From: an uncultured Actinomycetes bacterium
GTDB lineage: Bacteria; Actinomycetota; Geothermincolia; Fen-727; JACVIW01
NCBI GenBank assembly: GCA_937127245.1
Contig: CAKZLU010000011.1
Location: 62,001 to 126,000 of the forward strand
Length of the DNA stretch: 64,000 bases
Direction: 5' to 3'
Shown: piece after piece, positions 40,821 through 51,554 of the stretch
Position numbering within the stretch: the first letter of the stretch is position 1
Layout: each line of letters starts with the position of its first letter
Translations under genes and position numbers: made by a program
Notes under the pieces: model-generated
The model's input: the letters and a program-made list of their open reading frames with translations, nothing else
Told to the model about the DNA's origin: nothing
Databases searched by the model: none

Positions 40821-41530
40821 GTCCATTTGGAACCGCTGACACGGAGAGGCGAAGTCCAAATCTATGGAGAATCTTTGTAATTTTAGTGATAGTCGCGGGA
40901 CTTGCTGGAGTTATCTTCCTGCAGCATTCGATCGACTCGAGTTCCGCCTCCAGGGCTTCGTGGAGAGAGGCCGCGCCTTTAAGCGCAGGGCAATCCGTTC
41001 TTGATCTACTTGGGGGGGTAAGACAAGCATTAGCCGCTTGGATCTGGACCAAGACTGACACAGTCTTTCACGCTTACGGCATTAATCTTTACGAAAACAA
41101 ATCGATGTATCCTTATTATAAATTGGTGACCAGCCTTGACCCGCGTTTCACAATGGCGTATTACTTCGCGAGTTACATGCTCTTCAGGCTCGGCAAACCA
41201 GAGCAGGGCTATGCCCTCGCGCTTGAAGGTCTGCGCAACAATCCAACCTCATCATTACTCCAGAGAAATCTGGCGGAAATATATCTATTTTTCAAAAAGG
41301 ACCCTCGAAAAGCGAAATACCACTGCGAACGCGCGCTGGCATACGCAAGCGATGAGAAAGATATTGTCTCGACAAACAGCCTCTTAAGCCTGATAAATCA
41401 GGTGCTTGAAGGTAAGAAAAAGATACCTGACCTCATTTCTAAGGAATACATGGAAAAAGCCGGTCAGCACCATCATCAAGAGGAAGGGGAATACTGTCCG
41501 GAGTGTGAAAGAGAGAAACACGGGGAATAG
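40817..41530 (+). CDS. Membrane-anchored TPR-like protein with Cys/His-rich tail
   Basis: TTG start overlapping permease stop, RBS caggagg; TPR-like helices; tail QHHHQEEGEYCPECEREKHGE. Confidence 0.72.
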   Translation: MSPFGTADTERRSPNLWRIFVILVIVAGLAGVIFLQHSIDSSSASRASWREAAPLSAGQSVLDLLGGVRQALAAWIWTKTDTVFHAYGINLYENKSMYPYYKLVTSLDPRFTMAYYFASYMLFRLGKPEQGYALALEGLRNNPTSSLLQRNLAEIYLFFKKDPRKAKYHCERALAYASDEKDIVSTNSLLSLINQVLEGKKKIPDLISKEYMEKAGQHHHQEEGEYCPECEREKHGE

Positions 41531-41625
41531 AAAAGCCGCAGCAGTAAACTGAAAGCCTCATCACGCTAACCGCCCGGGGATTGTTCCAAGTTTAACAGCA
41601 AACTGAAAGACTTTAAGTATATTAG

Positions 41626-43044
41626 TCAATCGGCAATGTCCTTAAGCCGGCGGTCCATTGCCTCAGCACTCCTCTTCCCCGCACCCATCGCCTCTATTAC
41701 GGTCGCCGATCCGTTCACGATGTCTCCCCCGGCGTAAACACCCGGAATGCTCGTCTCGCCAGTTTGTTTGTCCGTCTTTATATAGCCCCTGTCCGTAAGC
41801 TCGAGACCCGGGGTATTCATGGGAAGCAAGGGGTTAGCCCTCGTTCCAATTGCCATGACCAACACGTCCGCTGGTATCGTTACGTACTCCCCGGGAACGG
41901 GGATAGGTCTCCTGCGCCCGGACTCATCCGGCTCGCCAAGTTCCATCTTCTGGCATTTCATCTCATGGCACCAGCCATCGCGACCGATAACCTCAACCGG
42001 ATTTGTCAGCAGATGGAAAATGACTCCCTCCTCCTCGCCGTGCTCAACCTCCTCAATTCTTGCGGGCATTTCCTTTCGGGACCTTCGATAAACTATGTGC
42101 ACGTTCTCGGCGCCTATCCTCAGGGCGGTCCTTGCCGCGTCCATGGCGACATTTCCTCCGCCCACGACAACAAAGTTTCCAGTCCTCTTTACCGGCGTGT
42201 CATATTCCGGGAACTCCCTTGCTCTCATGAGATTGCACCTTGTTAGAAACTCGTTAGCAGAATAAACACCGTTCAAATTCTCACCCGGGATTCCCATGAA
42301 AACAGGCAAACCGGCGCCGATTCCTATAAAAATAGAGCGAAACTCTTTCAGGAGGTCTTCCACTGTCGCCGTGCGACCAACAACAAAGTCGCAAACGATT
42401 TCCACCCCCATTTTCTCAAGTATTTTTATCTCTCTGTCAACGACCCACTGGGGCAACCTGAACTCGGGTATTCCATAGGTTAGAACTCCCCCCGCCACAT
42501 GCAGGGACTCAAATATTGTGACGCGATGCCCTCTTCTGGCAAGCTCAGCCGCCGTGGTAAGCCCAGCGGGTCCCGAGCCGACAACGGCAACAGGGAAACC
42601 CCGCTTGTCGAGAATTTCGGGCACCATTTCGATTTCCTTTTCCGCTTCATAATCAGCCACAAACCTTTCCAATTTCCCGATAGAAACTGGTTCCCCCTTT
42701 TTCCCGAGTACGCAGGTAGCCTCACACTGGTTTTCCTGCGGGCAAACTCTCCCGCACACCCCCGGAAGGAGATTGTCGCGCCTTATTCGCGCGAGCGCAT
42801 CCTCGAACTTGCCGTCAAGAATCTCAGCAATGAAACCCGGAATATCAATTGATACGGGACAACCATCCACGCATTTGGGTTTCCTGCAAGCCAGGCATCT
42901 TTGAGCTTCCCTTTTAGCCTCATCCGCGGAATAACCGAGAGCAACCTCCTCCCAGTTTCTTACCCTTTCTCGCGGAGACTGCCTTCTTACCGGCACCCTC
43001 TCTTTTATGATTTTCTTTCTCTCTTTATCTGCCATTCTCACCAA
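41626..43044 (-). CDS. Glutamate synthase small-subunit-like NADPH oxidoreductase
   Basis: CLACRKPKCVDGCPVSIDIP, VAVVGSGPAGLTTAAELARRGH, VVVGGGNVAMDAARTALR, GVYAGGDIVNGSATVIEAMGAGK. Confidence 0.93.
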   Translation of the reverse strand: MVRMADKERKKIIKERVPVRRQSPRERVRNWEEVALGYSADEAKREAQRCLACRKPKCVDGCPVSIDIPGFIAEILDGKFEDALARIRRDNLLPGVCGRVCPQENQCEATCVLGKKGEPVSIGKLERFVADYEAEKEIEMVPEILDKRGFPVAVVGSGPAGLTTAAELARRGHRVTIFESLHVAGGVLTYGIPEFRLPQWVVDREIKILEKMGVEIVCDFVVGRTATVEDLLKEFRSIFIGIGAGLPVFMGIPGENLNGVYSANEFLTRCNLMRAREFPEYDTPVKRTGNFVVVGGGNVAMDAARTALRIGAENVHIVYRRSRKEMPARIEEVEHGEEEGVIFHLLTNPVEVIGRDGWCHEMKCQKMELGEPDESGRRRPIPVPGEYVTIPADVLVMAIGTRANPLLPMNTPGLELTDRGYIKTDKQTGETSIPGVYAGGDIVNGSATVIEAMGAGKRSAEAMDRRLKDIAD

Positions 43045-43128
43045 ACCTCAAATAAGCAAGTACCAACCCGAACTCTGCAATTTTGCAACACGAAAATTCT
43101 TCGGGATAAGCCTTAATAAAAAGCGGGG

Positions 43129-43617
43129 TCATCCTGAAATTTTCTCAATGAGCGCGACAGCAATCGACGCTATACCTTCTCCACGACCGGTAAAGCCCAT
43201 GCCCTCGGTTGTCTTGCCTTTAATTGACACATCCTCAATTGAAACCCCGCACAGCTTCGCTATATTTTCGCGCATTTCACGGCGGTATTTTGCGATTTTC
43301 GGCTCCTGACAGATTACCACTATGTCAACGCACTTTATGACGTAGCCAGCTTCTCGGAGGCTGTGGACCACACAGGATAGAAGGTCGGTGCTTCTCGCGT
43401 TTTCAAAACCGGGATCCGTGTCCGGGAACTTCTCCCCAATATCACCTTGCGCAGAAGCCCCGAGAAGTGCGTCCATAAGCGCGTGAAGCGCCACATCGGC
43501 GTCCGAATGTCCCGAAAGCCCCTTTTCGTAGGGAATCTCAACGCCCGCAAGATATAATTTTCTACCAGAGGCAAGCATATGGGCGTCAAAGCCGATTCCC
43601 ACTCTCATTCGTACCAC
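43129..43617 (-). CDS. ispF: 2-C-methyl-D-erythritol 2,4-cyclodiphosphate synthase
   Basis: GIGFDAHML, LSGHSDADVALHALMDALLGA, DIGEKFPDTDP, KGKTTEGMGFTGRGEGI. Confidence 0.95.
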   Translation of the reverse strand: MVRMRVGIGFDAHMLASGRKLYLAGVEIPYEKGLSGHSDADVALHALMDALLGASAQGDIGEKFPDTDPGFENARSTDLLSCVVHSLREAGYVIKCVDIVVICQEPKIAKYRREMRENIAKLCGVSIEDVSIKGKTTEGMGFTGRGEGIASIAVALIEKISG

Positions 43618-44293
43618 CCCGATTTAACAATCGTTCGACAATGACCAAATCCTCCGGATAGGTAACTTTTATGTTATGCCTGTCCCCCTGAATGACCCCG
43701 ACCTTGCCACCGATGAACTCAATAAGCGAAGCGTCATCACTTCCTTCAAAACCTTTCTCGAGAGCTTTCTTGTGAGCTTCGTAAAGGCGTGATCTCAAAA
43801 AAGCCTGCGGTGTCTGAACAGAAACCAGTCTGTCCCTATCTAATGTCTTGACAACCCTGCTGTTATCAACTTCTTTCACAGTGTCAGTAACCCTTATTGC
43901 TGTAATAAGCCCGTCAAAACCCTCCGGTATATCACAGACGCTATTTATCGCGAGGCTTGAAACCAATGGTCTTGCACCGTCGTGTACTACCACTATATTC
44001 ACTTCCGCGGGCAATTTCTCTAAGGCGGAAAAGACGGACTGCTGGCGAGTAACTCCTCCTGGAACGATGGTCATCACTTTTGAAAAACCTTCTGTGAGAA
44101 GCCTTTCTCGACTCCAATCCCCGAGACGCTCGCCTGGAAGAACTAAGACAACTCCCTCAACCAGTCTTGAATTCTCAAACGCGGAAAGAGAATAGTAAAA
44201 AAGAGGTTTACCGCTTAAAGGGACTTCGCATTTAAAACAGGGCAGGCTGAGTCTGTTGCCTGAACCCGCCGCGGCGACAATTCCGAAGATCAT
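43586..44293 (-). CDS. ispD: 2-C-methyl-D-erythritol 4-phosphate cytidylyltransferase
   Basis: IVAAAGSGNRL, VVVHDGARPLVS, QTPQAF, GSDDASLIE. Confidence 0.93.
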   Translation of the reverse strand: MIFGIVAAAGSGNRLSLPCFKCEVPLSGKPLFYYSLSAFENSRLVEGVVLVLPGERLGDWSRERLLTEGFSKVMTIVPGGVTRQQSVFSALEKLPAEVNIVVVHDGARPLVSSLAINSVCDIPEGFDGLITAIRVTDTVKEVDNSRVVKTLDRDRLVSVQTPQAFLRSRLYEAHKKALEKGFEGSDDASLIEFIGGKVGVIQGDRHNIKVTYPEDLVIVERLLNRGGTNESGNRL

Positions 44294-44295
44294 GG

Positions 44296-45360
44296 CTAAT
44301 CCTCGGCGCTATCATCAGCAATGTCAGTGAATATCATCTTACCCGCGGGCGTCTGGAGAATGCTTGTCGCAACCACCTTGACCTCTTCCCCAACCCTGTC
44401 CTTGCCTTCCTGAATGACCACCATAGTACCGTCATCCAGATATCCGACACCCTGCCCGGGCTCTTTCCCCTCCCTGATTATTTTAACGGTGAACGTCTCA
44501 CCAGGTAGGATAACAGGCTTAACCGCGTTCGCGAGTTCATTTATATTTAGAATCTTCACACCCTGTATCTCGGCGATCCTATTCAAGTTATAGTCATTCG
44601 TCATCAGAACCATTCCGGTCAGTTTGGAAAGGGCGATCAACTTGCTGTCAACATCTGTCAACTCCGGGAAGTCTTGATCGGTGATTTCAACACGAACATT
44701 GTCAATCTTTTGTAAAGCGTTTAGAGTGTCAAGCCCCCGCCTTCCTCTGTTTCTCTTAAGCGTGTCGGGGGAATCGGCAATCGTTTGTAATTCGTGAAGG
44801 ATGAACCTGGGAACAATCATAGTGCCATCAAGAAAACCCGCTTTGGTTATATCAACAATCCGACCATCGATGATGACGCTGGTGTCAAGAAGCCTCCCAG
44901 TCTGCCCGCCTGTCGTATAGCCACCAAGTCCTGGACCAAGGTTGAACATCGCGGACAATTCTGACCGCTTCACGATACCGACCCTCATGCATATATAACC
45001 GGAGATAAAAAACAAGAAGAGAGAGATTATGTATCCGGGCACGCCGAATCTAAACAATGCGATTGATGGAAGCAAAGCGATTATAAATCCCCCGATTAAG
45101 CCCAGGGCGCCGAAAAAGACGGTCGCTCCCGAAACCCTGAAAACAAGGCTTTCAAGCCTTCCTAAAAGGTCTGCGGCCTTTCTCCCCAAAACGCCGCCGA
45201 GAACATACCCTACAAGGAAACCAAGCACGGTGCCGGTTGCGAGCACAGCGACGCTTAAGACGTGTCCATCGACGTAGCGCCTGTTCAGCAAGTCCGCAAC
45301 TCGATAGCCACCGTATGAACATGCGAAAATCGTCGTGAAACGTATGATGATAACAATCAA
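44296..45360 (-). CDS. PIN/TRAM domain membrane protein
   Basis: LLDTSVIIDGRIVDI, RGRRGLDTLNALQ, MTNDYNLNRIAEIQGVKILNINELANAVKP, C-terminal TRAM. Confidence 0.93.
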   Translation of the reverse strand: MIVIIIRFTTIFACSYGGYRVADLLNRRYVDGHVLSVAVLATGTVLGFLVGYVLGGVLGRKAADLLGRLESLVFRVSGATVFFGALGLIGGFIIALLPSIALFRFGVPGYIISLFLFFISGYICMRVGIVKRSELSAMFNLGPGLGGYTTGGQTGRLLDTSVIIDGRIVDITKAGFLDGTMIVPRFILHELQTIADSPDTLKRNRGRRGLDTLNALQKIDNVRVEITDQDFPELTDVDSKLIALSKLTGMVLMTNDYNLNRIAEIQGVKILNINELANAVKPVILPGETFTVKIIREGKEPGQGVGYLDDGTMVVIQEGKDRVGEEVKVVATSILQTPAGKMIFTDIADDSAED

Positions 45361-45410
45361 GGGTAACCCCCCGACAGGTTTTATTTAATCATGAGGCATA
45401 TCTAAAGATA

Positions 45411-45917
45411 TCAGACGGAGATATCCTGGCTCGTAAGCCTCTGTGAAAATGCTTCCTCAAGCATACTCATCGCTTTGTCATTATCAATATTAAGGACGTA
45501 TATAATCTCGCTCAATAATATCTGCCTTGCCTGATTAAGCATCCTCTTCTCACCCGTCGAAAGCCCCTTTTCCCTCTCTCTGATAGTAAGATTTCTCACC
45601 ACCTCTGCGACCTCATAGATGCTGCCACTGCGCAGCTTATCCCTGTTCTTTTTATACCTGTGATTCCAGTTAGTTGGCATCTGACTCTGCTCCTGCGAGA
45701 GGACCTCTAAGACCATCTTTACTTCTTTTTTGGATATCACACTTCTCAGTCCCACGCTCTGCGTGCTCTCCTCAGGGACCGTGACCTTCAAGTCGCCCCC
45801 GCAAAGACTTAATACGAAAAATGTCTTTTTCTGGCCATTTACGATTTTTTCCTCGATACGCTCGACAATGCCAGCTCCATGGTGGGGATAGACGATTTTA
45901 TCACCTACATTGAACAC
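45411..45917 (-). CDS. carD: CarD-family transcriptional regulator
   Basis: MFNVGDKIVYPHHGAGIVERIEEK; W-N-R-Y-K-K core. Confidence 0.93.
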   Translation of the reverse strand: MFNVGDKIVYPHHGAGIVERIEEKIVNGQKKTFFVLSLCGGDLKVTVPEESTQSVGLRSVISKKEVKMVLEVLSQEQSQMPTNWNHRYKKNRDKLRSGSIYEVAEVVRNLTIREREKGLSTGEKRMLNQARQILLSEIIYVLNIDNDKAMSMLEEAFSQRLTSQDISV

Positions 45918-46651
45918 TTCCCAGCATCTCCCTTCTTATCTCGCCAACCAGACCCCCGCGCATTCTATCTCAACAGAATGCCGGAGACGCGCTGAGGAAG
46001 CGCAATTTTGAACAACAAGTGTTTCTTTCCTGGCAAAGGAGGTAACACCCTCGGCAAGAAAAAGCGCACACATGATATCACAACCCCATCCCCTCTTTCA
46101 AGAAAACTAAGATTATGCGCGACCGGCAGGAGCAGGAAATCCTTTCTTGAACGCATTTGCGCTAAAGTGAGCGCGCCAGCAACACAGACATTCGCGCCGT
46201 TAGTAATTTCTTTTCTGCTGTCTTGCCCTGGCAAAATGCCTAACTGGATGATTTATTCTTATTTTCAACGTGATACACAAAGCGGCAATCGAAAGCAACG
46301 GACATGATTTTCGTCTGTCAGACCAGAATTACCCGCGGCAACTGGAAAAATTTGGATCTCGTCTTCAATACAGGCAAGAAAGGAAGCGCGAAAACAGAAT
46401 CAAACGACTCTTCTTTTTTTTGGATCGTGATGTCTCGAGCGGCCACCCGCTCCTTTTTGCCAGAAACGCTCGATCACTTGTATAAGCCTGGATTCTTCAA
46501 CACATACTCTTAACGCCGGAGGCATTTGAACCCGTTTCACCTTGAATTAACTGACACGCAGGAGTACGCTTCCTTGACACTATTTTTTTAATAAAAATAT
46601 AATTTGAGCTGTAATAAATACGCCCATCAGGCATGACAATGGCGGTGTTTT

Positions 46652-47056
46652 ATGACAAAGGACATTGAGAATACCTGCAAGGACTTCCAGAAGACCGTTT
46701 CTCTTCATCTCATAAGACACAGGAGCATTCTTGACGTAATGACGAAGTATCAAGACGCATGCTCAAGGGTCAACAGAGCGATAGCCAAAGCTGTCACTTC
46801 TTGCGGTTGCTTGCAAATAAAGGCGGGCAAACAGCCCTTGCCCGCAAACGTATCACTCGCTGAAATGAGCGAATATGTCAAAACGCATCTCGAGGGTCAT
46901 CTGTGTCCCAACTGCGCGGAGGTGATCGAAGAGGAGCTTGGAAAGTGCATGTTTTTCCTGGCGGCAATATGCACGCTAACGGGCATTGACCTTTACGAAA
47001 CCATAGAGAAAGAAAACGACAGAATAAAAACGCTCGGGCTCTACAGCCTCACTTGA
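46652..47056 (+). CDS. Hypothetical protein, C-terminus resembling MazG-like helices
   Basis: Cys-rich middle (SCGCLQIKAGKQ, HLCPNCAEV); EEELGKCMFFLAAICTLTGIDLYETIEKENDRIKTLGLYS. Confidence 0.6.
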   Translation: MTKDIENTCKDFQKTVSLHLIRHRSILDVMTKYQDACSRVNRAIAKAVTSCGCLQIKAGKQPLPANVSLAEMSEYVKTHLEGHLCPNCAEVIEEELGKCMFFLAAICTLTGIDLYETIEKENDRIKTLGLYSLT

Positions 47057-47216
47057 GCGCTCGCGCTTCGGAATCCCCATCCCTAACATTTCAGTTCTTC
47101 ATGCTATCTTGCCTTCCGTAGATTAAGCATATATCAATTTGATTTTGATCAATGTAAATTTCCCCGCATCGGTTTAACCTGTCAGAAAATTTGAAAATCC
47201 TTATTGAAAACCGGGG

Positions 47217-47660
47217 ATGAAAATTATGGAGAATAACTCGGATCGGTTCATAGGTAAATACCACAGCGCGGTGGTCAAAGCTCTGGGAAAAGAAACTGAG
47301 AGGGTAAAGGCAAAGATCGCCAATGTGTGGGTGCGGGATTTCCTGAGGAGTTATCCGCAAGAAGGAAAGGGCTTTGATGGCTTCTTAAAAGATTTCAAAG
47401 AATTTCTGGAAAGAGATCTGGGTTTTGCGGATGAAGTTAAAATCACCGCGGAGAACGAAGAGATAATAGTTTCGGTTAACGGATGCAGGATCTGTGCAGG
47501 CAACGAGATACTACGCTCCGAGAACGCCAATACAATGTGCCCAATAATTCATACCGGGCTTTCGGCGATTTTCAAAGCCACAGGCAAAAGCCCCACCTTT
47601 GTTGGTGCCGAAAAGGAAACCGGTAAGGTTGGTTACTGCACGCTCCGATATGTCGTCTAA
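47217..47660 (+). CDS. Hypothetical protein, V4R-like / small-molecule-binding fold suspected
   Basis: GCRICAGNEILR...MCPIIHTGLSAIF...GYCTLRYVV. Confidence 0.5.
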   Translation: MKIMENNSDRFIGKYHSAVVKALGKETERVKAKIANVWVRDFLRSYPQEGKGFDGFLKDFKEFLERDLGFADEVKITAENEEIIVSVNGCRICAGNEILRSENANTMCPIIHTGLSAIFKATGKSPTFVGAEKETGKVGYCTLRYVV

Positions 47661-47703
47661 TTTAAGGATCGCACAAGGTCAAGCTAAGAAGCTTTAAAAA
47701 CGG

Positions 47704-48786
47704 TTACGTATGTGATTCCATGATTATTGATTCCGTGATCCGCTCAAGTCCCTTCTTTATGGCGTGGGCACGCTTTTCGCCAATCCCGTCGACCTCATCG
47801 AGGAGCGCGGGGGAAGCCTTCATGATATTTCTCAGGTTCTCGAATCTTTCCACCAGCTTGTTTATGACGATAGTGGGAATCCTCGGAACCATCGAGAGCA
47901 TCCTGTAACCTTTAGGCCGCACAAGCTTATTGAGAACCTCGGCGCCCCCCGAAAACCCGAGCGCCCGGGCTACTCTCTCATCATCCACGAGTTCCTCCGT
48001 AGTGAGGCTTTCAAGCTCACTGAGAACCATTTCCGGGTTGCGTTCGTCGCGCGGAACGTAATAGTCCTTTATCAGCATTAACCTCGCCCTCTCGACGCCC
48101 GCCATGAGCTCTCCCAGCTGGAGGCTTACGAGCCTTCCGTCCTTGCCCAGTTCGCTCACCTGAAAACTTATCTCATCAGCAATGCGCATGATTGTCTCAA
48201 CCCTCTGAACCACTTTAACAACGTCTCTCAAAGCCACCATATCCTCAACTTCCAATGTGTTGAGGTGATTGAACTCCATGTCGAGTCTTGCCCTGTACCT
48301 GCTCAACGTCTGCAAAGCCTGATCTGCGCGAGCCAACACCAGGGGGATGTTCTCGAGGGTGAAGTGCATATCGCCCACGTATATGGAGACGGTGCGCATC
48401 TTCTCTGAAATAGCCAGCACGAAAGCCGATGTTTGTTTTGCGACCCTTTCCGCTGTGCGATGTTTCATCCCTGCCTCGCTCGAGGGTATTCTCGGATCAG
48501 GCACGAGATGTACATTCGCGGAGTAGATCGTCTTCAAGTCATCGCTTACCACCACAGCCCCATCCATTTTCGAGAGCTCGAACAGTCTGGGCGCGGTAAA
48601 CTCGCAATTTATGTTGAAGCCGCCTGACATGATTGGTCTAAGTTCGGAAATGTTTCCGACAACAATCAGCGCTCCGCTTCCTATCTGAAGAATCCTGTCG
48701 ACGGCTTCTCTCAACTCCGTCCCGGGAGCAACCATCTCAAGGACCTGTATAAGCCTCTCTCTTTGAGAGTCTGACCGGTATTCCAA
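47704..48786 (-). CDS. disA: DNA integrity scanning diadenylate cyclase
   Basis: LSKMDGAVVVSDDL, KHRTAERVAKQT, C-terminal HhH LDEVDGIGEKRAHAIKKGLERI. Confidence 0.95.
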   Translation of the reverse strand: MEYRSDSQRERLIQVLEMVAPGTELREAVDRILQIGSGALIVVGNISELRPIMSGGFNINCEFTAPRLFELSKMDGAVVVSDDLKTIYSANVHLVPDPRIPSSEAGMKHRTAERVAKQTSAFVLAISEKMRTVSIYVGDMHFTLENIPLVLARADQALQTLSRYRARLDMEFNHLNTLEVEDMVALRDVVKVVQRVETIMRIADEISFQVSELGKDGRLVSLQLGELMAGVERARLMLIKDYYVPRDERNPEMVLSELESLTTEELVDDERVARALGFSGGAEVLNKLVRPKGYRMLSMVPRIPTIVINKLVERFENLRNIMKASPALLDEVDGIGEKRAHAIKKGLERITESIIMESHT

Positions 48787-49008
48787 AAGTACTCCCTAAT
48801 TGAAATTTCATATAAAAACGCTTTTTTGGAAATAATAACAGAACAAAAGAACGGTAGACAGATTGCTTTCGAGCACATGAAAAATTCATCCGTAAGAACC
48901 CGCAAAACAGATTATTGTCGGGGACCTACATCAGGTGAATAGAACGGGTATTGGAAAATCGCTGGTTATTTGCTGTCTCAGCCTTACGAGTTTTCAAAAA
49001 CCGTCTGT

Positions 49009-51492
49009 TCAAGCGTTAGAGCCGCGCTTCTTCTTTCCGCCCACGCTGGCGCACTCTCCATCTGGTTGCACCGCGAAGGTAAGGCGGTCGTCTTTCGCGT
49101 CAACCACAATAACACAGCCGGGTTTAAACTCCCCTCGCAGGATTGCCTCGGAGAGAGGATTCTCTATAAGCCTGGTGATTGCCCTCCTCAAAGGTCTTGC
49201 CCCCAGCGAAGGGTCAAAACCCTCTTTCACGAGTATTTCCTTGGCGGCATCGGTAACCTCGAGCTTCATGTCCTGATCAGCAAGCTGCGCCCTTACCCGA
49301 TTTAATAGAAGGTCAGATATCTTCATCACATCGTCATGGGTCAGTTCCTTAAAGACTATGACATCGTCTATCCTGTTTAGAAGCTCCGGGCGGAAAGTCC
49401 TCTTGAGCTCACTCATCACTTTTTCCTTCATATCCTCGTAAGGAAGAGATGAACTTTCGCCGGTCGCGTGGAAACCGAGCGGTGTCGCCTTGTGAATCTC
49501 GGAGGTTCCAATATTGGACGTCATTATGATTATGGTGTTCCTGAAATCAACCGTGTGCCCCTGCGCGTCTGTGAGCCTTCCATCCTCAAGAATCTGGAGC
49601 AGAACATTGAATACGTCGTAATGAGCCTTTTCAATCTCATCGAGCAAAACAACGGAGAATGGCCTTCTGCGAACAGCCTCCGTAAGCTGGCCGCCCTCTT
49701 CATGACCGACATAGCCGGGCGGTGACCCAACTAATCTCGAGACGCTATGTTTCTCCATATACTCGGACATATCTATCTGTATCAGGGCATCCTCAGTTCC
49801 AAAAAGAAACTCAGCAAGCGCCCTCGCAAGTTCGGTTTTGCCAACGCCTGACGGTCCAAGGAAAATGAATGAGCCGCCAGGACGCCTTGGGTCCTTCAGG
49901 CCCGCGCGAGTTCTCCTAATCGCCTGAGAAATAGCCGTTACGGCTTCGTCCTGGCTGACAATTCTCATGTGGAGCTCTTCTTCCATCCGCAAAAGCTTTT
50001 CAGACTCCTCCTCGGTAAGCTGATAGACTGGTATGCCTGTCCATGAGGAGAGTATCTCTGTTATATCGAACTCGGTAACCTCAAGTTGATGTACCTGCTC
50101 GGGACCCTTCCAGTCTTTCTCGAACTCGGCTATCTCGAGAATCAGTTCCTGCTCTTTATCTCGGATCTCCGCAGCCTTCTCAAAATCCTGACCCATTATG
50201 GCTTTTTGTTTTTCTTGCCTGAGCTGCTGGAGTTTCTCCTCTCTTTCGCGAACACTTGGCGGCGCGGTCATAGCCCTCATGCGAAGCCTGCTCGCGGCCT
50301 CGTCTATGAGGTCGATCGCTTTGTCCGGCAAATAACGATCGGATATGTAACGTTGGGCAAGACGCGCCGCGGTAATGATCGCCCCATCCGTTATCCTGAC
50401 TTTATGGTGTTCCTCATATCTTTCCCTTAAACCTTTGAGAATCTCAATGGTATGCTCGACGGTGGGTTCCTCAACTTTTATTGGTTGAAAGCGCCTCTCG
50501 AGGGCCGCATCCCTTTCGAGGTGCTTTCTGTATTCGTCCATTGTCGTTGCGCCAATGGTCTGAAGTTCGCCGCGCGCGAGAGCGGGTTTGAGGATACTCG
50601 CGGCGTCTATCGCACCCTCCGCAGCGCCTGCACCCACAAGGTTGTGTAGCTCATCGATGAAGAGTATTATGTCGCCCCTCGTCCTGATCTCCTTGATTAC
50701 TTTCTTCAGCCGCTCCTCAAAATCGCCCCTGTAACGGGACCCCGCAACCAGAGCGCCTAAGTCAAGGGTATACAGCTGCTTGCCTCTAAGAAGCTCCGGT
50801 ACCAGATTGGATGTTATGCACTGGGCAAGACCCTCCACTATCGCGGTTTTTCCCACGCCGGGTTCCCCTATCAGGACGGGATTATTCTTTGTCCGTCTCG
50901 AAAGGACCTGCATGACGCGCTCAATCTCTTTTTCCCTGCCAATCACAGGGTCGAGCTTATTTTGAGCGGCAAGTTCCGTGAGGTTTCTTCCGAACTGATC
51001 GAGCAAAAGATTCCCCTGTGAGGATTCTCCCGCCCCGGGCTCACCCGAGATACTCGAGGGCGTGGAGATCATCTTAAGAATCTGGTTCCTGAGTTTCTCC
51101 ATGTCCACGCCGAGCTTGACAAGGACTTTCGCCGCAACGCCTTCCCCTTCTCTTATAATCCCGAGAAGTATGTGCTCGGTGCCTATGTAGTTATGACCGA
51201 GCTGTAAAGCTTCACGCAAAGAAAGCTCAAGTACTTTCTTTGCCCTCGGCGTAAAGGGTATATGACCACTAGGTGGGGTCGATCCACGCCCGATAATCTC
51301 GACGACCTGCTGGCGGACAGCCTCGAGCGTGACCTGATAGTTCTCGAGAGCCCTGCAAGCGATTCCCTCCCCCTCCTGCATCAGGCCGAGAAGCAGATGT
51401 TCAGTCCCTATGTAATTATGGTTGAGGTTTCTTGCCTCTTCTTGGGCGAGAACCACAACTCTTCTTGCGCTATCTGAAAACCTCTGAAACAA
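49009..51492 (-). CDS. clpC: ATP-dependent Clp protease ATP-binding subunit ClpC
   Basis: 827 aa; duplicated Clp N motif, UVR-like [30 protein letters not shown], two Walker A motifs. Confidence 0.95.
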   Translation of the reverse strand: MFQRFSDSARRVVVLAQEEARNLNHNYIGTEHLLLGLMQEGEGIACRALENYQVTLEAVRQQVVEIIGRGSTPPSGHIPFTPRAKKVLELSLREALQLGHNYIGTEHILLGIIREGEGVAAKVLVKLGVDMEKLRNQILKMISTPSSISGEPGAGESSQGNLLLDQFGRNLTELAAQNKLDPVIGREKEIERVMQVLSRRTKNNPVLIGEPGVGKTAIVEGLAQCITSNLVPELLRGKQLYTLDLGALVAGSRYRGDFEERLKKVIKEIRTRGDIILFIDELHNLVGAGAAEGAIDAASILKPALARGELQTIGATTMDEYRKHLERDAALERRFQPIKVEEPTVEHTIEILKGLRERYEEHHKVRITDGAIITAARLAQRYISDRYLPDKAIDLIDEAASRLRMRAMTAPPSVREREEKLQQLRQEKQKAIMGQDFEKAAEIRDKEQELILEIAEFEKDWKGPEQVHQLEVTEFDITEILSSWTGIPVYQLTEEESEKLLRMEEELHMRIVSQDEAVTAISQAIRRTRAGLKDPRRPGGSFIFLGPSGVGKTELARALAEFLFGTEDALIQIDMSEYMEKHSVSRLVGSPPGYVGHEEGGQLTEAVRRRPFSVVLLDEIEKAHYDVFNVLLQILEDGRLTDAQGHTVDFRNTIIIMTSNIGTSEIHKATPLGFHATGESSSLPYEDMKEKVMSELKRTFRPELLNRIDDVIVFKELTHDDVMKISDLLLNRVRAQLADQDMKLEVTDAAKEILVKEGFDPSLGARPLRRAITRLIENPLSEAILRGEFKPGCVIVVDAKDDRLTFAVQPDGECASVGGKKKRGSNA

Positions 51493-51554
51493 TTTCCCTT
51501 CCTCCCAGATATATTCTAAATCTCTCGTCTGAAAAATTCATTCTATTTCTTGTG

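Noticed and set aside
46008-46513. Plus- and minus-strand ORFs of 69-99 aa between carD and 46652
   Set aside because: No RBS or family signal, overlapping in several frames; likely non-coding.
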